DNA of 64,000 bases. It comes from JACCVL01 sp963704295 (lineage in GTDB: Bacteria > Actinomycetota > Actinomycetes > Propionibacteriales > Nocardioidaceae). The notes beneath the pieces were generated by a model. That model searched no databases. It worked only from the letters and a program-made list of their open reading frames with translations, and was not told where the DNA came from. Where the stretch lies: positions 2,356,001 through 2,420,000 of the forward strand of contig OY969884.1 in the NCBI GenBank assembly GCA_963704295.1, written 5' to 3'. Shown here in pieces: positions 7,845 through 14,906 of the stretch; the stretch's first letter is position 1; every line of letters begins with the position of its first letter. Made by a program: the position numbers and the translations under genes.

Positions 7845-8402
7845 ATGTTGCCGGACACCGTCAACGACCTGCCGGTGCACGCCCTCGCCGTGCACGCCAC
7901 CGTGGTGCTGGTCCCGCTCGCCGCTCTGCTCGGCGTGCTGTTCGCGGTGCCGCGGCTACGCGGGTGGGCCCGGTTGCCGCTGCCGCTGGTCGCGGTCGCC
8001 GCGGCCGCGTCGACGTTCGTGTCGGTGCAGTCCGGCGAGACGCTGATGGAGGCCGGCGGTCAGGGGGCGGCGGGCCTCGGCGGGCCGGTCGCGGAGATCG
8101 TGGCTCGACACCAGGACCTCGCCGGTCAGCTGCACGTCATGGTCTGGGTGTACGCCGGGCTCGCCGTCGTGGCGGCGGTCCTGGCCGGGCGCAGCGAGTC
8201 GGCGGCCACCGCCTCGGGGCGGGACGCAGGCACCGATCACCGCCCCGCCGGGCGGGGTGGGGTCGTGGGGTCGGTGCTCAGCGTGCTGCTGGTGCTCGCG
8301 GCGATCGCGGTCGGGGTGCAGACGTACCGGGTCGGTGATGCCGGCTCCACCGCCGTCTGGAACCCGACCGGCACGGTGGACTACAGCGGCTCCGGAGGCT
8401 GA
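7845..8402 (+). CDS. DUF2231 family membrane protein
   Basis: 185-residue integral membrane protein with four predicted helices, matching the DUF2231 family in its opening V-N-D-L-P-V-H-A-L-A-V-H-A-T-V: conserved histidines precede the first helix and are proposed in the family to bind metal or haem. A second group of conserved histidines (A-R-H-Q-D-L-A-G-Q-L-H-V) precedes the third helix. Function is unknown; relatives are often predicted cytochrome b-like or copper-related redox proteins. The ATG at 7845 follows a GGAGG sequence at a good distance. A TAGTGT box at 7778-7783 is a plausible promoter with an untranslated leader of about 55 bases. Confidence 0.7.
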   Translation: MLPDTVNDLPVHALAVHATVVLVPLAALLGVLFAVPRLRGWARLPLPLVAVAAAASTFVSVQSGETLMEAGGQGAAGLGGPVAEIVARHQDLAGQLHVMVWVYAGLAVVAAVLAGRSESAATASGRDAGTDHRPAGRGGVVGSVLSVLLVLAAIAVGVQTYRVGDAGSTAVWNPTGTVDYSGSGG

Positions 8403-8408
8403 GCGGCG

Positions 8409-9407
8409 TCAGTCGCCCGCGCCGGGGTCCCGGCTGGACAGCAGCCGGCGGAACGACGCCACCCGCTCGGGGTCGATCCGCCCGGCGGTGACGGCGGTGT
8501 CCAGCGCGCACTCGGGGTCGGCGGCGGTGTGCCCGCAGCCGCGCGGGCAGTCGGCGGTGGCCCGGTCGAGGTCGCCGAACGCGGAGATCAGCCGGTCCGG
8601 CTCGACGTGGGCGAGCCCGAAGGAGCGGATGCCCGGGGTGTCGACGATCCAGCCGCCCCCGGGCAGCCGGAGGGCGATCGCGGAGGTGGACGTGTGCCGG
8701 CCACGACCGGTCACGGTGTTGACCACGCCGGTGTCCCGCGCGGCGCCGGGCACCAGCTGGTTGACGAGCGTGGACTTGCCCACACCGCTGTGTCCGACCA
8801 GCACGCTCACCCGGTCCCGGAGCCGCTCCCGCAACGGGTCGATGTCACCGTCGCGCTGGACCGCCACCGCCTCGACGCCGAGCGGCTCGTACCAGGCGAG
8901 CAGCTCGGCGGGGGAGGCAAGGTCGGCCTTGGTCAGGCAGAGCAGGGTGTCCATGCCCGCGTCCAGCGCGGCCACCAGGGACCGGTCCACCAGCCGCGGG
9001 CGGGGTGGCGGGTCGGCGAGCGCGGTGACCACCACCAGCTGGTCGGCGTTGGCGACCACCACCCGTTCGACCGGGTCGTCGTCGTCGGCCGTGCGGCGCA
9101 GCACCGTTCGGCGCTCCTCGACCGTGACGATCCTGGCCAGGCTGCCGTCCGCCCCGCTCAGGTCGCCGACGACGCGGACGGTGTCACCCACCACCACGCC
9201 CTGTCGGCCCAGCGGTCGCGACTTCATCGCGGTGACCACGCGCTCGGCTGCTCCGTCCGGGTCGCGCACCAGCAGCGTGAAGCGGCCGCGGTCAACGGTG
9301 GTCACCAGTGCGGTCGCGGCGTCGTCGTAGGCCGGCCGGTCCTTGGTACGAGGCCGGGTGTGCCGCCGCGGTCGGTCGTAGTGCGCCTCGTCGTCCCAGC
9401 GGCTCAT
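8409..9407 (-). CDS. rsgA: Small-subunit ribosome biogenesis GTPase RsgA
   Basis: Circularly permuted GTPase that checks late assembly of the 30S subunit, 332 residues. An N-terminal OB-fold part is followed by GTPase motifs in permuted order: G4 (C-L-T-K-A-D), then G1 (G-H-S-G-V-G-K-S-T), then G3 (D-T-P-G-I-R-S-F). A C-terminal zinc knuckle is visible as C-P-R-G-C-G-H followed by a further Cys (P-E-C-A). The ATG at 9407 overlaps the aroA stop (ATGA), so it is translated from the aroA message. The aroA/rsgA pairing is conserved in actinobacteria (M. tuberculosis Rv3227-Rv3228). Confidence 0.93.
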   Translation of the reverse strand: MSRWDDEAHYDRPRRHTRPRTKDRPAYDDAATALVTTVDRGRFTLLVRDPDGAAERVVTAMKSRPLGRQGVVVGDTVRVVGDLSGADGSLARIVTVEERRTVLRRTADDDDPVERVVVANADQLVVVTALADPPPRPRLVDRSLVAALDAGMDTLLCLTKADLASPAELLAWYEPLGVEAVAVQRDGDIDPLRERLRDRVSVLVGHSGVGKSTLVNQLVPGAARDTGVVNTVTGRGRHTSTSAIALRLPGGGWIVDTPGIRSFGLAHVEPDRLISAFGDLDRATADCPRGCGHTAADPECALDTAVTAGRIDPERVASFRRLLSSRDPGAGD

Positions 9408-10690
9408 CGCGGCAGCCGGGCCCAGGCGTCGGCGAAGCCGGGGAAGGTCTTGGCGGTGCTGTCGACGTCCTCGATCTCGACGCCGTCGACGGCGAGCCCG
9501 AGCACTGCTCCGGCCTGGGCCATCCGGTGATCGGCGTAGGTGTGCCAGCGTCCGCCGTGCAGTGCGCGGGGCCGGATCTCGAGGCCGTCCGCATGCTCGG
9601 TGACGTCGCCACCCAGCGCGTTGACCTCGGTGGCCACGGCCGTCAGTCGGTCGGTCTCGTGCCCGCGCAGGTGTCCGATGCCGGTGAGCCGGGACGGGCC
9701 GTCCGCCAGCGCGCACAGGGCGGCGAGCACCGGCGTCAGCTCGCCGACCTCGTGCAGGTCCAGCTCGACTCCGTGCACGCCGGCCGTGCCGACCACCTCC
9801 AGGTCCGGTCCGGTCCGGCGCACCTCTGCACCCATCGCGGCGAGCAGCTGCCGCAACCGGTCACCCGCCTGGTCGGTGCGCTCCGGCCAGTCCCGCACGC
9901 GGACCCGGCCGCCGCTTGCCAGGGCCGCCGCCAGGAACGGCGCGGCGCTGGACAGGTCCGGCTCGATCGTGGCGTCGAGCCCGGCGATCGGACCGGGCCG
10001 GACCAGCCACCGGTCCGGTGCGGGCTGCTCGACGTCGACACCGCGTCGAGTCAGCTCCGAGACGGTCATCTGGACGTGTGGCCGGGAGGGCAGCGCAGCG
10101 CCCACGTGCCGTAGGTCCAGCCCGTCCTCGAACCGGGGGGCGGCCAGCAGCAGGGCCGAGACGAACTGGCTCGACGCGGCGGCATCAACGGTGACGGTGC
10201 CGCCGCGTACCGATCCGGTTCCGTGCACGGTCAGCGGCAGCCCTCCGGTGGCGTCGGCGGCCTCGACCCGTACCCCGAGGTCACGCAGCGCCGAGACCGT
10301 CTGCCGCAGCGGGCGCTCCCGTGCCCGGGCGTCCCCGTCCAGCCGGACGGTCCCGACGGCGAGTGCAGCCACCGGCGGGAGGAACCGCATCACCGTGCCG
10401 GCGAGGCCGCAGTCGACCTCCGCCGGGCCGGTCAGGTCCGCCGGGTCCACCCGCCAGCCAGCGGCGTCGTCGGTGCGCAGTCCGGTGCCGAGGGCACGCA
10501 GTGCGGCGACCATGAGCTCGGTGTCCCGGGCCACCAGCGGCCGGCGCAGGACCGACGGACCGGAGGCGAGGGCGGACAGCACCAGCGCGCGGTTGGTGAG
10601 CGACTTGCTCCCCGGCAGCGACACGCTGGCGTCGAGCGGCGTGGCGGCCCGAGGCGCGGGCCACCACCGGCTCTTCGTCGGGGCGGTCAT
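9404..10690 (-). CDS. aroA: 3-phosphoshikimate 1-carboxyvinyltransferase (EPSP synthase)
   Basis: Sixth enzyme of the shikimate pathway, joining shikimate 3-phosphate and phosphoenolpyruvate. Key segments are the N-terminal substrate loop L-P-G-S-K-S-L-T-N-R-A-L, the phosphoenolpyruvate loop G-L-A-G-T-V-M-R-F, S-A-A-P-F-L-A-A-A-L-A-S-G-G, and Y-A-D-H-R-M-A near the C-terminus. The G-T-V-M-R form looks like a class I (glyphosate-sensitive type) enzyme, judged by motif only. Length 428 residues is normal. It is the first gene of a two-gene unit with rsgA. A TAGGCT box 8 bases ahead of the start suggests a leaderless message. Confidence 0.94.
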   Translation of the reverse strand: MTAPTKSRWWPAPRAATPLDASVSLPGSKSLTNRALVLSALASGPSVLRRPLVARDTELMVAALRALGTGLRTDDAAGWRVDPADLTGPAEVDCGLAGTVMRFLPPVAALAVGTVRLDGDARARERPLRQTVSALRDLGVRVEAADATGGLPLTVHGTGSVRGGTVTVDAAASSQFVSALLLAAPRFEDGLDLRHVGAALPSRPHVQMTVSELTRRGVDVEQPAPDRWLVRPGPIAGLDATIEPDLSSAAPFLAAALASGGRVRVRDWPERTDQAGDRLRQLLAAMGAEVRRTGPDLEVVGTAGVHGVELDLHEVGELTPVLAALCALADGPSRLTGIGHLRGHETDRLTAVATEVNALGGDVTEHADGLEIRPRALHGGRWHTYADHRMAQAGAVLGLAVDGVEIEDVDSTAKTFPGFADAWARLPR

Positions 10691-10698
10691 CGGCGGCG

Positions 10699-10704
10699 AG
10701 CCTA
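10699..10704 (-). promoter_or_regulatory. -10 box (TAGGCT) of a leaderless start, aroA
   Basis: TAGGCT on the minus strand, 8 bases from the aroA ATG at 10690. No ribosome-binding site lies in the gap. Confidence 0.4.
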
Positions 10705-10721
10705 CGCCCGGCGGCGGGAGG

Positions 10722-11204
10722 TCAGTCGTCGCGTTCGAACCTGCGCTTGACCCGCCGGGCGGCGATCTCGACCCGCTCCCGCGCGGTGGGCTCGACGTCC
10801 ACGGCGGCGATGATCAGCCCGCCGGTCATCGAGACGTTCTTGAGGAACTGCTGCTGCTGGAGGTTCTTGGCCTCGGGGTCGGTCTCCCGCCAGAACGGGT
10901 GCCCGGTCAGCGTCGTCGGCGCCATGCTCGCGGCCAGCGCGAGCGCGGCCAGCCGGGGGAACTTGCCCGCCGCCAGCGCCAGTCCGGCCACGACCTTGAC
11001 CGCGCCGTCGACTCGTACCCAGCCGGCGGTGTCCGACGGCAGCGGGACCGCCGGCGGCATCCGCGAGGCGATCACCGGGGCGACCTTCTCGGTCACCGGG
11101 TGCGCGGTCGGCGCCAGCGCCGCGGCGTTGCGGATCTCGTCGATCCCCCCGGAGATGAACATCGAGGCGAGCATCGGACGGGCAAGGGTGCGGATCAGGC
11201 TCAT
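10722..11204 (-). CDS. DoxX family membrane protein
   Basis: 160-residue membrane protein of the DoxX family with about four helices. Family traits are the R-P-M-L-A-S-M-F-I-S-G-G first helix, V-A-G-L-A-L-A-A-G-K-F-P-R-L-A-A-L in the middle, and a conserved loop before the last helix (F-W-R-E-T-D-P-E-A-K). DoxX proteins are associated with thiosulfate:quinone oxidation, and in mycobacteria a DoxX partner works with superoxide dismutase and a thiol transferase in membrane redox protection; which role applies here is not shown. The ATG at 11204 is taken as start, since a longer version would begin inside the palindromic repeat at 11276-11320. Charged C-terminal tail. Confidence 0.75.
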   Translation of the reverse strand: MSLIRTLARPMLASMFISGGIDEIRNAAALAPTAHPVTEKVAPVIASRMPPAVPLPSDTAGWVRVDGAVKVVAGLALAAGKFPRLAALALAASMAPTTLTGHPFWRETDPEAKNLQQQQFLKNVSMTGGLIIAAVDVEPTARERVEIAARRVKRRFERDD

Positions 11205-11275
11205 GCCCCATTCATACCGTCTCCGGCCCGGCCGTGCCCATCCGCATCGACCGGCTCCGGCGCGCCGCCAAACCG

Positions 11276-11320
11276 GCGATGACGCATTTGCGTCGCCGGA
11301 GCGACGGGAATGCCTCATCG
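11276..11320. repeat. Dispersed palindromic repeat, copy A (decayed left arm)
   Basis: 45-base element that matches 45530-45574 at about 40 of 45 positions. The right arm is intact (GCGACGGGAATGCCTCATCG) while the left arm carries substitutions, so the hairpin is weaker than in copy B. It lies between the divergent DoxX and SRAP genes, partly in the upstream region of the SRAP gene. No coding role here. Confidence 0.75.
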
Positions 11321-11341
11321 GTCGGCTCGGGAGGCGGTCAA

Positions 11342-11347
11342 TAGGCT
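11342..11347 (+). promoter_or_regulatory. -10 box (TAGGCT) of a leaderless start, SRAP gene
   Basis: TAGGCT ends 6 bases before the ATG at 11354; no ribosome-binding sequence between. It sits just downstream of the palindromic repeat copy A. Confidence 0.45.
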
Positions 11348-11353
11348 GGCCGC

Positions 11354-12103
11354 ATGTGTGGTCGGTACGCCGCCAGCCGGTCCCCGGACGACCTGGTGGA
11401 GGAGTTCGAGGTCGAGCACGTCGACGTGCGGGAGCGGCTCGAGCCCGACTACAACGTGGCTCCCACCGACCCCGTCCCGGCGGTCCTCACCCGTCCGCCG
11501 CGCGGCCGGCGGGACGACCCGCCGGTGCGCCAGCTGGTGACACTGCGGTGGGGCCTGGTGCCGTCGTGGGCGAAGGATCCCAAGATCGGCAGCCGGATGA
11601 TCAACGCCCGGATGGAGTCCGTGGCCGACAAGCCCGCCTTCCGCAGGGCGTTCGCCCGCCGCCGCTGCCTGCTTCCGGCCGACGGTTACTTCGAGTGGTA
11701 CGAGACCGAGCGCCGCAACGCCAAGGGCAAGCCGGTCAAGCAGCCGTTCTTCATCCGGCCCCGCGACGGTGGCTCGCTGGCCATGGCCGGGCTGTACGAG
11801 ATCTGGCGCGACCCGAGCCGCGCCGACGACGACCCCGACGCCTTCCGCTGGACCAGCACGGTGCTGACCACGAAGGCCGAGGACGAGCTCGGCCACCTGC
11901 ACGACCGGATGCCGCTGCTGGTCGAGCCCGAGCGGTGGGAGCAGTGGCTCGACCCCGCGCCGCAGGGGGACGCGGACCTGCTCGGCCTGCTGGTCCCCGC
12001 GGCGCCGGGCCGGCTGGAGGCCTACCCGGTCTCGACGGAGGTCAACTCGGTGGCCAACAACGGTCGGCACCTGGTCGACCCGCTGCCGGTCGAGGAGGGC
12101 TGA
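11354..12103 (+). CDS. SRAP family abasic-site DNA-protein crosslink protein (YedK/HMCES)
   Basis: Shields abasic sites in single-stranded DNA by forming a thiazolidine crosslink through its N-terminal cysteine. The catalytic set is complete: Cys2 right after the removed Met (M-C-G-R-Y), Asn84 in N-A-R-M-E, Glu114 in F-E-W-Y, and His183 in H-D-R-M-P. Length 249 residues is typical. The start is certain because Cys must follow Met. In M. tuberculosis the homologue (Rv3226c) also sits beside aroA. The gene is divergent from DoxX and is followed after 2 bases by an alpha/beta hydrolase gene, so the two are probably co-transcribed. Confidence 0.92.
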   Translation: MCGRYAASRSPDDLVEEFEVEHVDVRERLEPDYNVAPTDPVPAVLTRPPRGRRDDPPVRQLVTLRWGLVPSWAKDPKIGSRMINARMESVADKPAFRRAFARRRCLLPADGYFEWYETERRNAKGKPVKQPFFIRPRDGGSLAMAGLYEIWRDPSRADDDPDAFRWTSTVLTTKAEDELGHLHDRMPLLVEPERWEQWLDPAPQGDADLLGLLVPAAPGRLEAYPVSTEVNSVANNGRHLVDPLPVEEG

Positions 12104-12105
12104 CG

Positions 12106-12795
12106 GTGCCGGAACCCGCCGGCACGCGGGTCCCGACGCCGCTGGGCGAGGCACGCGTCGTGACCTACCCGGCCCAGGACCGGTACGCCACCGTGCTGCT
12201 CTCGCACGGTGCCGGCGGCGGCCTGGACGCTGTCGACCTGGTCACCGCGGCCCGGTTGCTCCCGGCCGGTGGGGTCGAGGTGTGGCTGGTGGAGCAGCCC
12301 TGGCGGCTCGCCGGCCGGAGGCTGGCGCCCGCCCCGTCGCGCCTCGACGAGGCGTTCACCGCGGTCGTGCGGCACCGCCCGCCGCCGGCCCCGTTCCTGG
12401 TCGGCGGCCGCAGCGCCGGTGCCCGCGTGGCCTGCCGCACCGGCTCGGAGCTCGGGGCCGCCGGCGTGCTGGCGTTCTCCTTCCCGCTGCATCCCCCGGG
12501 TCGTCCGGAGCGGTCCCGGCTCGCCGAGCTGGCAGGGGTGGGGCTGCCCACCCTGGTGGTCCAGGGTGGGCGGGACGCCTTCGGCTCGGCCGACGCGGTG
12601 CGACGCGCGGTCGAGACCAGCGGCCCGGCCGCGGCCGTCTCCGTGCTGGAGGTTCCCGGCGCGGACCACGGCTTCGCCGTCCGGCAGCGCGACGGCGGGG
12701 CGGCGGCCCGAGACTCCGGCCTGGCCGATGCGCTCCAACGGGCCCTGGCCTGGATCAGGGCCGCGGTGCCCGCAGCGGGTGCGGGGAACACCTGA
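12106..12795 (+). CDS. Alpha/beta hydrolase (dienelactone-hydrolase-like, KANL3/Tex30 type)
   Basis: 229-residue cytosolic hydrolase. The fold is supported by L-S-H-G-A-G-G-G (oxyanion loop), the nucleophile elbow G-G-R-S-A-G-A-R with Ser as nucleophile, V-V-Q-G-G-R-D-A-F (acid Asp) and P-G-A-D-H-G-F (catalytic His). The G-R-S-A-G elbow and short length match the group of small dienelactone-hydrolase-like proteins rather than lipases; the substrate is unknown. GTG start at 12106, only 2 bases after the SRAP stop. The last codons overlap the -35 element of the SigR-type promoter for the next gene. The homologous neighbourhood in other actinobacteria often has a similar hydrolase. Confidence 0.75.
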   Translation: MPEPAGTRVPTPLGEARVVTYPAQDRYATVLLSHGAGGGLDAVDLVTAARLLPAGGVEVWLVEQPWRLAGRRLAPAPSRLDEAFTAVVRHRPPPAPFLVGGRSAGARVACRTGSELGAAGVLAFSFPLHPPGRPERSRLAELAGVGLPTLVVQGGRDAFGSADAVRRAVETSGPAAAVSVLEVPGADHGFAVRQRDGGAAARDSGLADALQRALAWIRAAVPAAGAGNT

Positions 12796-12810
12796 GCACC
12801 GGACGAGGTT
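12785..12810 (+). promoter_or_regulatory. SigR/SigH-type promoter (GGAAC-N18-GTT) upstream of sigR
   Basis: GGAAC at 12785-12789 and GTT at 12808-12810, separated by exactly 18 bases. This matches the thiol-stress sigma consensus GGAAY-N18-GTT (in mycobacterial form GGGAAYA-N16-xGTT). It overlaps the end of the upstream hydrolase gene. Expected transcription start is near 12818-12820, where an in-frame GTG for a longer SigR lies. Autoregulation of sigR from such a promoter is established in Streptomyces and mycobacteria; here it is predicted. Confidence 0.75.
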
Positions 12811-12919
12811 GCACTTCGGGTGCTGACCACAACCTCCGCGAGTAGCCCCGGCATGGGGTGGCGGGACGGTGTTCTGGTGCTGACCGGCTCCCGGACCAGC
12901 CGGAGGACCGGCACCCCGG

Positions 12920-12925
12920 TACGCT
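12920..12925 (+). promoter_or_regulatory. -10 box (TACGCT) for the short form of sigR
   Basis: TACGCT, 8 bases before the ATG at 12934, fits a housekeeping leaderless promoter. With the SigR-type promoter upstream it gives the gene two starts of transcription. Confidence 0.45.
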
Positions 12926-12933
12926 GGCCGGCA

Positions 12934-13584
12934 ATGAACGACACCGTGGACGACCTGCCGGAGATCGGCGACGACCCGGACCGGGCGGACGCGGACGAGT
13001 CGGCCGAGGACCGGGTGCTGCGCTTCGAACGGGATGCTCTGCCGTTCCTGGACCCGCTGTACTCCGCCGCGATGCGCATGACCCGCAACCCCGCGGACGC
13101 CGACGATCTGGTGCAGGAGACGTTCGCCAAGGCGTTCGCCTCGTTCCACCAGTTCCGGGTCGGGACGAACCTCAAGGCGTGGCTCTACCGCATCCTCACC
13201 AACACCTACATCAACTCCTACCGCAAGAAGCAGCGCCAGCCGCAGCAGCAGCCGACGGAGGAGCTCGAGGACTGGCAGCAGGCCGCAGCCGCCGCGCACA
13301 CAGGCTCGGGTCTCAAGTCAGCCGAGATGGAGGCGCTGGAGCACCTCCCCGACTCCGACGTCAAGGACGCCCTGGCCCAGCTGCCCGACGACTTCCGGTA
13401 CGCCGTCTACCTGGCCGACGTCGAAGGCTTCGCCTACAAGGAGATCGCCGAGATCATGGGGACCCCGATCGGGACGGTGATGTCGCGGTTGCACCGGGGT
13501 CGCGGCCAGCTGAGGACGCTGCTGTCGGACTACGCGCAGGACCGTGGCATGGCGGTGCCGACCGGCAAGGGCGGTGAGCGATGA
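12934..13584 (+). CDS. sigR: ECF RNA polymerase sigma factor SigR/SigH (thiol stress)
   Basis: Group 4 sigma factor of 216 residues that directs the response to disulfide stress (thioredoxin, mycothiol and protein quality genes in relatives). Region 2 is seen at about residues 35-105 (F-L-D-P-L-Y-S-A-A-M-R-M-T, then D-A-D-D-L-V-Q-E-T-F and K-A-W-L-Y-R-I-L-T-N). Region 4 is at about 150-200 (L-P-D-D-F-R-Y-A-V-Y-L-A-D-V-E-G-F, then the helix-turn-helix A-Y-K-E-I-A-E-I-M-G-T-P-I-G-T-V-M-S-R-L-H-R-G-R). The following gene encodes its anti-sigma factor, overlapping by 4 bases. An in-frame GTG at 12820 would add 38 residues; see the finding on two isoforms. Synteny with M. tuberculosis sigH (Rv3223c) supports the call. 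Confidence 0.93.
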   Translation: MNDTVDDLPEIGDDPDRADADESAEDRVLRFERDALPFLDPLYSAAMRMTRNPADADDLVQETFAKAFASFHQFRVGTNLKAWLYRILTNTYINSYRKKQRQPQQQPTEELEDWQQAAAAAHTGSGLKSAEMEALEHLPDSDVKDALAQLPDDFRYAVYLADVEGFAYKEIAEIMGTPIGTVMSRLHRGRGQLRTLLSDYAQDRGMAVPTGKGGER

Positions 13585-13880
13585 GCTGCGGCAAGCCGCA
13601 CGCCAAGGACTGCAGCGAGGTGCTGGTGGACCTCTACCGGTTCATCGACCATGAGCTGGACGACGCCAGTTGCGCCGAGATCCAGCATCACCTCGACGAG
13701 TGCGCCCCCTGCCTGCAGCACCACGAGCTGGACATCCTCGTCCGCCGGCTGGTGGCGCGATCGTGCACCACCCACGCGCCGGAACCGCTGCGGGACCGAG
13801 TGCTGCTCGGGCTGCGGCAGGTGGTGCAGATCGAGGTCACGGAGACGCGTCTGCCAGGGCCGACCGGCCCGCCGTCCTGA
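13581..13880 (+). CDS. rsrA: Zinc-binding redox anti-sigma factor RsrA
   Basis: 99-residue anti-sigma factor that holds SigR inactive while reduced and releases it when oxidation forms a disulfide and ejects zinc. The zinc motif is His37-x3-Cys41-x2-Cys44 (H-L-D-E-C-A-P-C). Cys3, Cys11 and Cys31 are at the same positions as in Streptomyces RsrA (recalled), including Cys11, the usual disulfide partner of Cys44. At the adjacent C-terminal pair only Cys62 is kept, with Ser61. It opens with M-S-C-G-K-P-H and overlaps the sigR stop by 4 bases (ATGA), as expected for stoichiometric production. Confidence 0.93.
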   Translation: MSCGKPHAKDCSEVLVDLYRFIDHELDDASCAEIQHHLDECAPCLQHHELDILVRRLVARSCTTHAPEPLRDRVLLGLRQVVQIEVTETRLPGPTGPPS

Positions 13881-13896
13881 CCGGGGGCTCCTCGCC

Positions 13897-13971
13897 TCAG
13901 GCGTTGGGGCGCTTGCCGTGGTTGGCGTTGTTCTTGCGCCGCGCGCGACGCTTGCGACCGGTCTTGCCCAT
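13897..13971 (-). CDS. Ribosomal protein bL37 (24 residues)
   Basis: Tiny, extremely basic protein M-G-K-T-G-R-K-R-R-A-R-R followed by K-N-N-A-N-H-G-K-R-P-N-A. It closely resembles bL37, a 24-residue large-subunit protein first seen in mycobacterial ribosome structures (recalled sequence A-N-H-G-K-R-P-N at the C-terminus). The ATG at 13971 has GGAG 8 bases upstream on the minus strand. An in-frame extension upstream is possible but lacks homology and a ribosome-binding site. It lies between rsrA and the divergent thioesterase gene. Such short genes are commonly missed by annotation pipelines. Confidence 0.85.
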   Translation of the reverse strand: MGKTGRKRRARRKNNANHGKRPNA

Positions 13972-14006
13972 CGGGTCTCCTTCGGTGTCCGGGCGGGTGC
14001 GACGGC

Positions 14007-14012
14007 TAGTGT
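14007..14012 (+). promoter_or_regulatory. -10 box (TAGTGT) of a leaderless start, thioesterase gene
   Basis: TAGTGT ends 6 bases before the GTG at 14019. It lies between this gene and the divergent bL37 gene. Confidence 0.45.
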
Positions 14013-14018
14013 CGCACG

Positions 14019-14393
14019 GTGATCCGAACCGAGATCGAGGCCTCCCGCGCCTATCGGGTCGACCCAGCCGACACCGCCGAGGCGCTCGGCAGCGGGGACC
14101 TTCCGGTGCTCGGCACGCCACGCCTGCTCGCTTGGTGTGAGCAGCAGACCGTCGCCGCGCTTGCGGACCTGCCGGCCGGTGCGTCCAGCGTCGGCACCCG
14201 GGTCAGCGTGGAGCACGTGCGGCCGAGCGCCGTTGGCGAGTCCGTGCAGGTGCGGGCCCGGCTGGTCCATGTCGACGGCCGGCTGCGGAGGTTCGAGGTG
14301 GTCGCGACCGACGAGCAGGGTCGCGTCGTCGGGCACGGCGAGGTGACTCGCGTGGTCGTCGACCGGGAGCGCTTCCTGACAAGGACGTCGTGA
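14019..14393 (+). CDS. Hotdog-fold thioesterase (FlK-like)
   Basis: 124-residue single hotdog-fold protein resembling the fluoroacetyl-CoA thioesterase FlK group. It shows the pattern L-G-T-P-R-L-L-A-W-C-E-Q-Q-T (helix with the conserved Glu) and V-S-V-E-H-V-R-P-S-A-V-G-E-S-V (catalytic His followed by the strand turn). General role: hydrolysis of small acyl-CoA thioesters. Most homologues outside fluoroacetate producers act on ordinary acyl-CoAs, so no fluoroacetate resistance is implied, although the genome also has fluoride channels at 4328-5474. Leaderless-type GTG start at 14019. Confidence 0.75.
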   Translation: MIRTEIEASRAYRVDPADTAEALGSGDLPVLGTPRLLAWCEQQTVAALADLPAGASSVGTRVSVEHVRPSAVGESVQVRARLVHVDGRLRRFEVVATDEQGRVVGHGEVTRVVVDRERFLTRTS

Positions 14394-14411
14394 CGGCGGG
14401 CTCGCGCCGCG

Positions 14412-14906
14412 TCACAGGTCGAGGCCGAAGCCGAGCAGGTCCACTCCGGGTCGCGGGCTCCAGTCGCGGTCCGGCAGCCGGGTGAAGCCGAGCCCGACGT
14501 ACAGCTGCTGCGCGGCGGTCATCCGCCGTTCGCTGCAGAGCACCAACCGCCGGTGGCCGAGCTCGGCCGCGCGCGCCAGGCAGTGCAGCGTGAGCATCCG
14601 CGCGACCCCGCGCCGCCGGGCCCGCGGAGACACCGCAAGCATCCGGAACTCCGCCTCGCTGTCGTCCACCGCCACCTCCCGGTACGGCGACCCGACCGGG
14701 CAGAAGGTCACGGTGCCGAGGAGCGCCTCGGCGTCGGCCGCCACCCAGAGCTCGGCGTTGCGGTGCCGGTCGGCGGCGTCCAGCAGCTCGTCCAGGTAGT
14801 CGGAGTCCGCGCTGAGGAAGCCAGCCCCCCGGTAGGCCTCGAGGGTGAGCGCGCCGATCGCCTGCAGCTCCGGTTGGGCGGCCCGGCGGACGACGGGGTC
14901 AGACAC
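14412..14906 (-). CDS. GNAT family N-acetyltransferase
   Basis: 164-residue acetyltransferase. The acetyl-CoA-binding motif is clear: L-A-V-S-P-R-A-R-R-R-G-V-A-R-M-L (R/Q-x-x-G-x-G/A form), preceded by the strand that carries F-R-M-L and followed by L-V-L-C-S-E-R-R-M-T-A-A-Q-Q-L-Y-V-G-L-G-F near the C-terminus. Substrate unknown. The GTG at 14906 gives the start V-S-D-P-V-V-R-R-A and overlaps the end of the upstream TPP-enzyme gene by 8 bases, suggesting an operon; a longer version starting upstream would lie mostly inside that gene. Confidence 0.75.
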   Translation of the reverse strand: MSDPVVRRAAQPELQAIGALTLEAYRGAGFLSADSDYLDELLDAADRHRNAELWVAADAEALLGTVTFCPVGSPYREVAVDDSEAEFRMLAVSPRARRRGVARMLTLHCLARAAELGHRRLVLCSERRMTAAQQLYVGLGFTRLPDRDWSPRPGVDLLGFGLDL

